Below are positions 60,839 to 64,000 of a stretch of DNA of 64,000 nucleotides, in pieces. Position numbers and translations under genes: made by a program. The stretch is taken from assembly GCA_037951165.1 (NCBI GenBank), contig JBBDHG010000011.1:2011001-2075000 (forward strand). Reading direction: 5' to 3'. The notes under the pieces were generated by a model that saw only the letters and a list, made by a program, of their open reading frames with translations, was not told the DNA's origin and did not search any database. Position 1 is the first letter of the stretch; each line of letters starts with the position of its first letter. The DNA is from Lophius americanus. Lineage: Eukaryota > Chordata > Actinopteri > Lophiiformes > Lophiidae.

Positions 60839-63104
60839 GAAAGAACCATTTTATTTTTAGCATTTCACAAAAGTATTACTCTTGCATTACCTACTAGTTT
60901 GACCTCATTTCCATCTTAGAGTTTGTTTTCTTATTATTACCATTCATTTTGGGAAATTATTGCTCTGTTGACAAAATTCCAGTAAATTATGACCCATTGT
61001 CATTACCAAGTAAAAACTTAGTTTTTACCTTGGGAATTACATGGTATTACATTTGTATAACCTCTTTATTACCAAACTATTACCCCACTATTAACATCTT
61101 ATTACCGTGCTGTAATTACCAAGCGCTTACTTAGTTGTATTCATTTTTTTTTTTTACATATTATTGAAGGGGACATTTTTTCCACTGTAGTCCTAACGTT
61201 AACTTATTGAAACCTGCAGAAACTCTGTGAAATTGGTAAAAACCGACACTATATCCTCTTTGAGTCTTTTTATGCGATAAATAATATTGTCGAGTTTTTA
61301 TGCTACTATATAATTCTTGCAAACTAATACTATTCCTATTGCCTGCAAAAAAAACAAAGAAAAATAATGTATGTCATGCATTCACATACAACAGCTCTAA
61401 AAATGTGTCTAATATTAATATAAATAGATTTATTAGAGGGCATAAAGTTCCATCAACAGATAAAAATCTACTCTAGGAAATCGTGTTTTACAGCTGGAGT
61501 TTCTAAAACAGTGATATGATGTGATTTTTTTTCTACAGAGGACAATCATTTCCTGTTTTTATAAAATGAGTAAAATCCAGCATTATTGTGATGGTATGTG
61601 TTTTTTCCAGAGAACAAAAGGGTTAAAAATGACACTTTTCTTGCCTCTTTGACACTAAAGTCTCTGCTGACATTGCCGGTAGGATATTACACGGCGTAAC
61701 AATGCCTCCCTGTAACAGAAACTTGTTTGAATAATTCAACCTCTCGTCACAATCGCAGACAATGAGGACTCCATATAGGAGATGGAAATTTCTATGCGCC
61801 AATGCAAATGAAGACCTTTTTGATCTGACAGTCAAAATTGATGGGTGGGCCCTCAGATCACTACACCGGCGTGATGAGACATGAAAGGAGAGAAATTTGA
61901 AATTCAAATGTGCGTGGTGTGTTCTGTGTAGTACAGGTAGGTACAGTACAGTGTTGCAGAGAGGATACGAGATAAACTGGCATTTTGAAAGTCTCGCTGC
62001 AATCCTTTCTGCGGACCATCTTCAGAGAACATCAACGGTTTACCACCTCTAAATATCTCAATAACAATATTCCTGCCTGACCAACAGTTTAAGTCAATCT
62101 TTAACGTTTCTCAATCCTTTACGGTCGAAATATTGCGTCGAAATGTTCAATTCGCAGCGTTCCCCCGTTAAACAGCCAACATAAGGAGGATTGTGTTTGT
62201 ATATCAGTGCGCTATTATTGATCAAAGCTGGCAGCTACACATGTTGGATGAAGAGAAACATCGCCATGATGTATTTTTGTTGCATTATTTATGATGGCTG
62301 GCCTGGTGAGGCGACGGTCCCTGAGGTAATACGTCCCCTGATACCTTATATCAGACAAATCACACTCTGGAGAGCTTTTTGCACTCAGAGTTACATAATT
62401 CATTCATTTGCTGTTATGTAACATTTGTGTTTAAGGTCTCTGTGTGCGTCTGTGCGACTATCCACTCCTAATTCCATCTTTTATTTACTGCTAAACAGCA
62501 GCAGTCATCAAGGAAGAACTCAGATCGTGAGACATTTTGTGAAACTCGGCGTCGTGGAGCTTCTTTGAAGTGCTGAAGGAAAAGGTCTCTAGATGAAGAG
62601 CAGTGAGAGCTGCGCGCCTGTGTTTTTTAATTTATTGATAAAGAGATCAGAACATAAGATGGATGCTCAATAAAAATCACGCTAGCCGAAGATTAATTAA
62701 TGCACAAAGCTGGATATAAAACACTCAATATCGGGGTCATTTGTAGGAGATCGCTGATATTAATTCACTGTTGATGAATGTAGATTTAAAAAAAGAGGAT
62801 TTGCTTGAACTGCAAAAGCACTGAATCTCATTTCTCACACAAGAACGTCGGACTAGTGGCTATATCGGATATGAAGGAAGCTTCTTTTTTTTCCCCTTAT
62901 ATACAGAGATGGGGCAAGACTACCACTATTAAGACCTTTCTACAATCCCTTTATTGCAATCAGCAAAATACAGAGGAACTGCCCTGCGCCAGCGTCGTCT
63001 TAGAACTAATGAGCCAGGATTCTTCAAGCAAAACTTCTCTTACTGCACAGCAGCGCTCAACATCTGGCGGGGCGTGTACGCATCAAACAGCGTTTTAATA
63101 AACT

Positions 63105-63385
63105 CAGCCTTTACGCTTTCGTCCCCGACGGTAAGGGTATACACCCGACTGTACAAGCGATCCTCCTGATTAAGAAAGGCTCCCCCTAGTGAGTAAAATA
63201 TGAACTATTACAGTAGAATATGACAGACAGGAGAGATCTCTTTAGAAGCGGTTCATATGGACTATATCGGACCAAGCGTTGAGAAATGATGGCTCCGAAA
63301 TTGTGATTTTAGAGATGAAGCTCCCGCTAGTGGTGGAAATATGCAACAGACATTTCCCAAAATCAATCCAGTTCTTCCTCGTGTT
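63105..63385 (+). repeat. unnamed interspersed repeat, truncated copy
   Basis: TACGCTTTCGTCCCCGACGG, GGCTCCCCCTAGTGAGTAAA, TGAAGCTCCCGCTAGTGGTG and CAATCCAGTTCTTCCTCGTG are present. The family match stops at about 63385. Confidence 0.8.
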
Positions 63386-64000
63386 GCACAGCTGTAGAGA
63401 AAACACTTCCAGGCGTGCTTGTAGTTTGAAAACATTTTTTCTTTACTTTGACTCAACACAGGGACATGAGAACATCAGCAACAAACCTGGTTTAATGTCT
63501 TGCCTCACCCTTGCTTTTGCGGGTGCTTGCCCTTTGTCTTTGACTGCCTCTCGTCTTCTCTATGGATTACAGATTGTATAAAGACTCGACAATGCGTGGG
63601 AATATCCGCAAACTTCAATCTTTCTTGCATACGCAAAGCTATTGGTGAGGAGTATTGGGACCGGGATTTTCTGGATCCATCTTTTATTCAGTAAGTTATA
63701 CATTCAGCTCCCTGTGGAGTGGTTTGGGTACCGAGGTGTAGGGGGGCCTTACTGGAGTGGTGTCAGTTAGTCTGATTTTTCACCGCAGCGATGGAAAACA
63801 TCCAACATCATTCTCATCTTTCCAATATGCAGCACATTTTTTTCTCTTAATATTTGTCTCACTATTTCCTGCTTTTCTAGAGTGACATGATCAACTGACA
63901 CTGGAGGACAACAAAAATAATAGTAGTGGGTTTCAAGCTGTCTGTGTTCCCCGTTATGTTCGGTAGCACCTTCACTGGGAAAACAACTTTTTTTAACTTA

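Larger units (their letters stand above)
48498..64000. other. intergenic stretch
   Basis: No host exon recognised. Contents are copies of the unnamed repeat (48775-48960, 56945-57730 and 63105-63385), the long palindrome (50411-50506), a LINE relic (54785-55175) and an L2 tail (60787-60838). TTATTAC-rich DNA occurs near 60880-61140. Several low-repeat blocks (about 53150-53625, 54030-54420, 58010-58200, 59215-59780 and 62160-62430) could be conserved noncoding DNA. Confidence 0.55.

Overview
The window looks like teleost fish nuclear DNA. It is AT-rich and carries short simple repeats, many decayed Tc1/mariner and L2-type elements, a tRNA-derived SINE, and a vertebrate gene split by GT-AG introns. 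There are no prokaryotic operons, no rRNA, no convincing tRNA gene and no CRISPR array.

The only host gene I can support is the 5' half of a type II classical cadherin on the minus strand. It has four coding exons, at 9370-9143, 9009-8715, 4553-4434 and 1560-1393. The last three are 295, 120 and 168 bp, which is the conserved exon pattern of type II cadherins, and all junctions keep frame. Together they encode about 270 residues: signal peptide, short propeptide, basic cleavage site, EC1 with the W2/W4 adhesion tryptophans, and EC2. The gene runs off the left edge, so EC3-EC5, the membrane segment and the cytoplasmic tail lie outside. The mature N-terminus (GWIWKQL, then IGQL) most resembles cadherin-19 from memory, so I call it cdh19-like.

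Layout: 1-1392 is part of intron 4; 1393-9370 is the visible gene, whose introns 2 and 3 hold a Tc1 relic, LINE fragments, a CA microsatellite and a pentamer minisatellite; 9371-64000 (about 54.6 kb) lies upstream and I find no host exon in it. That space holds several repeat groups. One is an L2-type LINE 3' half (18178-19142) with a second copy of its tail (60787-60838). Another is a dispersed set of five fragments with a reverse transcriptase GVPQGS-like signature. There are at least three Tc1/mariner families, and an abundant repeat I could not name that is recognisable in about eleven places. There is also a SINE at 38062-38300 and a truncated SINE inserted in a Tc1 relic (47851-48497). 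Between the repeats are low-repeat blocks that could be conserved regulatory DNA for the cadherin, but this cannot be shown from one sequence.

I found no evidence of a previously undescribed functional system. The observations most worth checking are a perfect 44-bp inverted repeat at 50411-50506, the unnamed repeat family, two nested transposon structures, and an unassigned open frame at 42938-43291.
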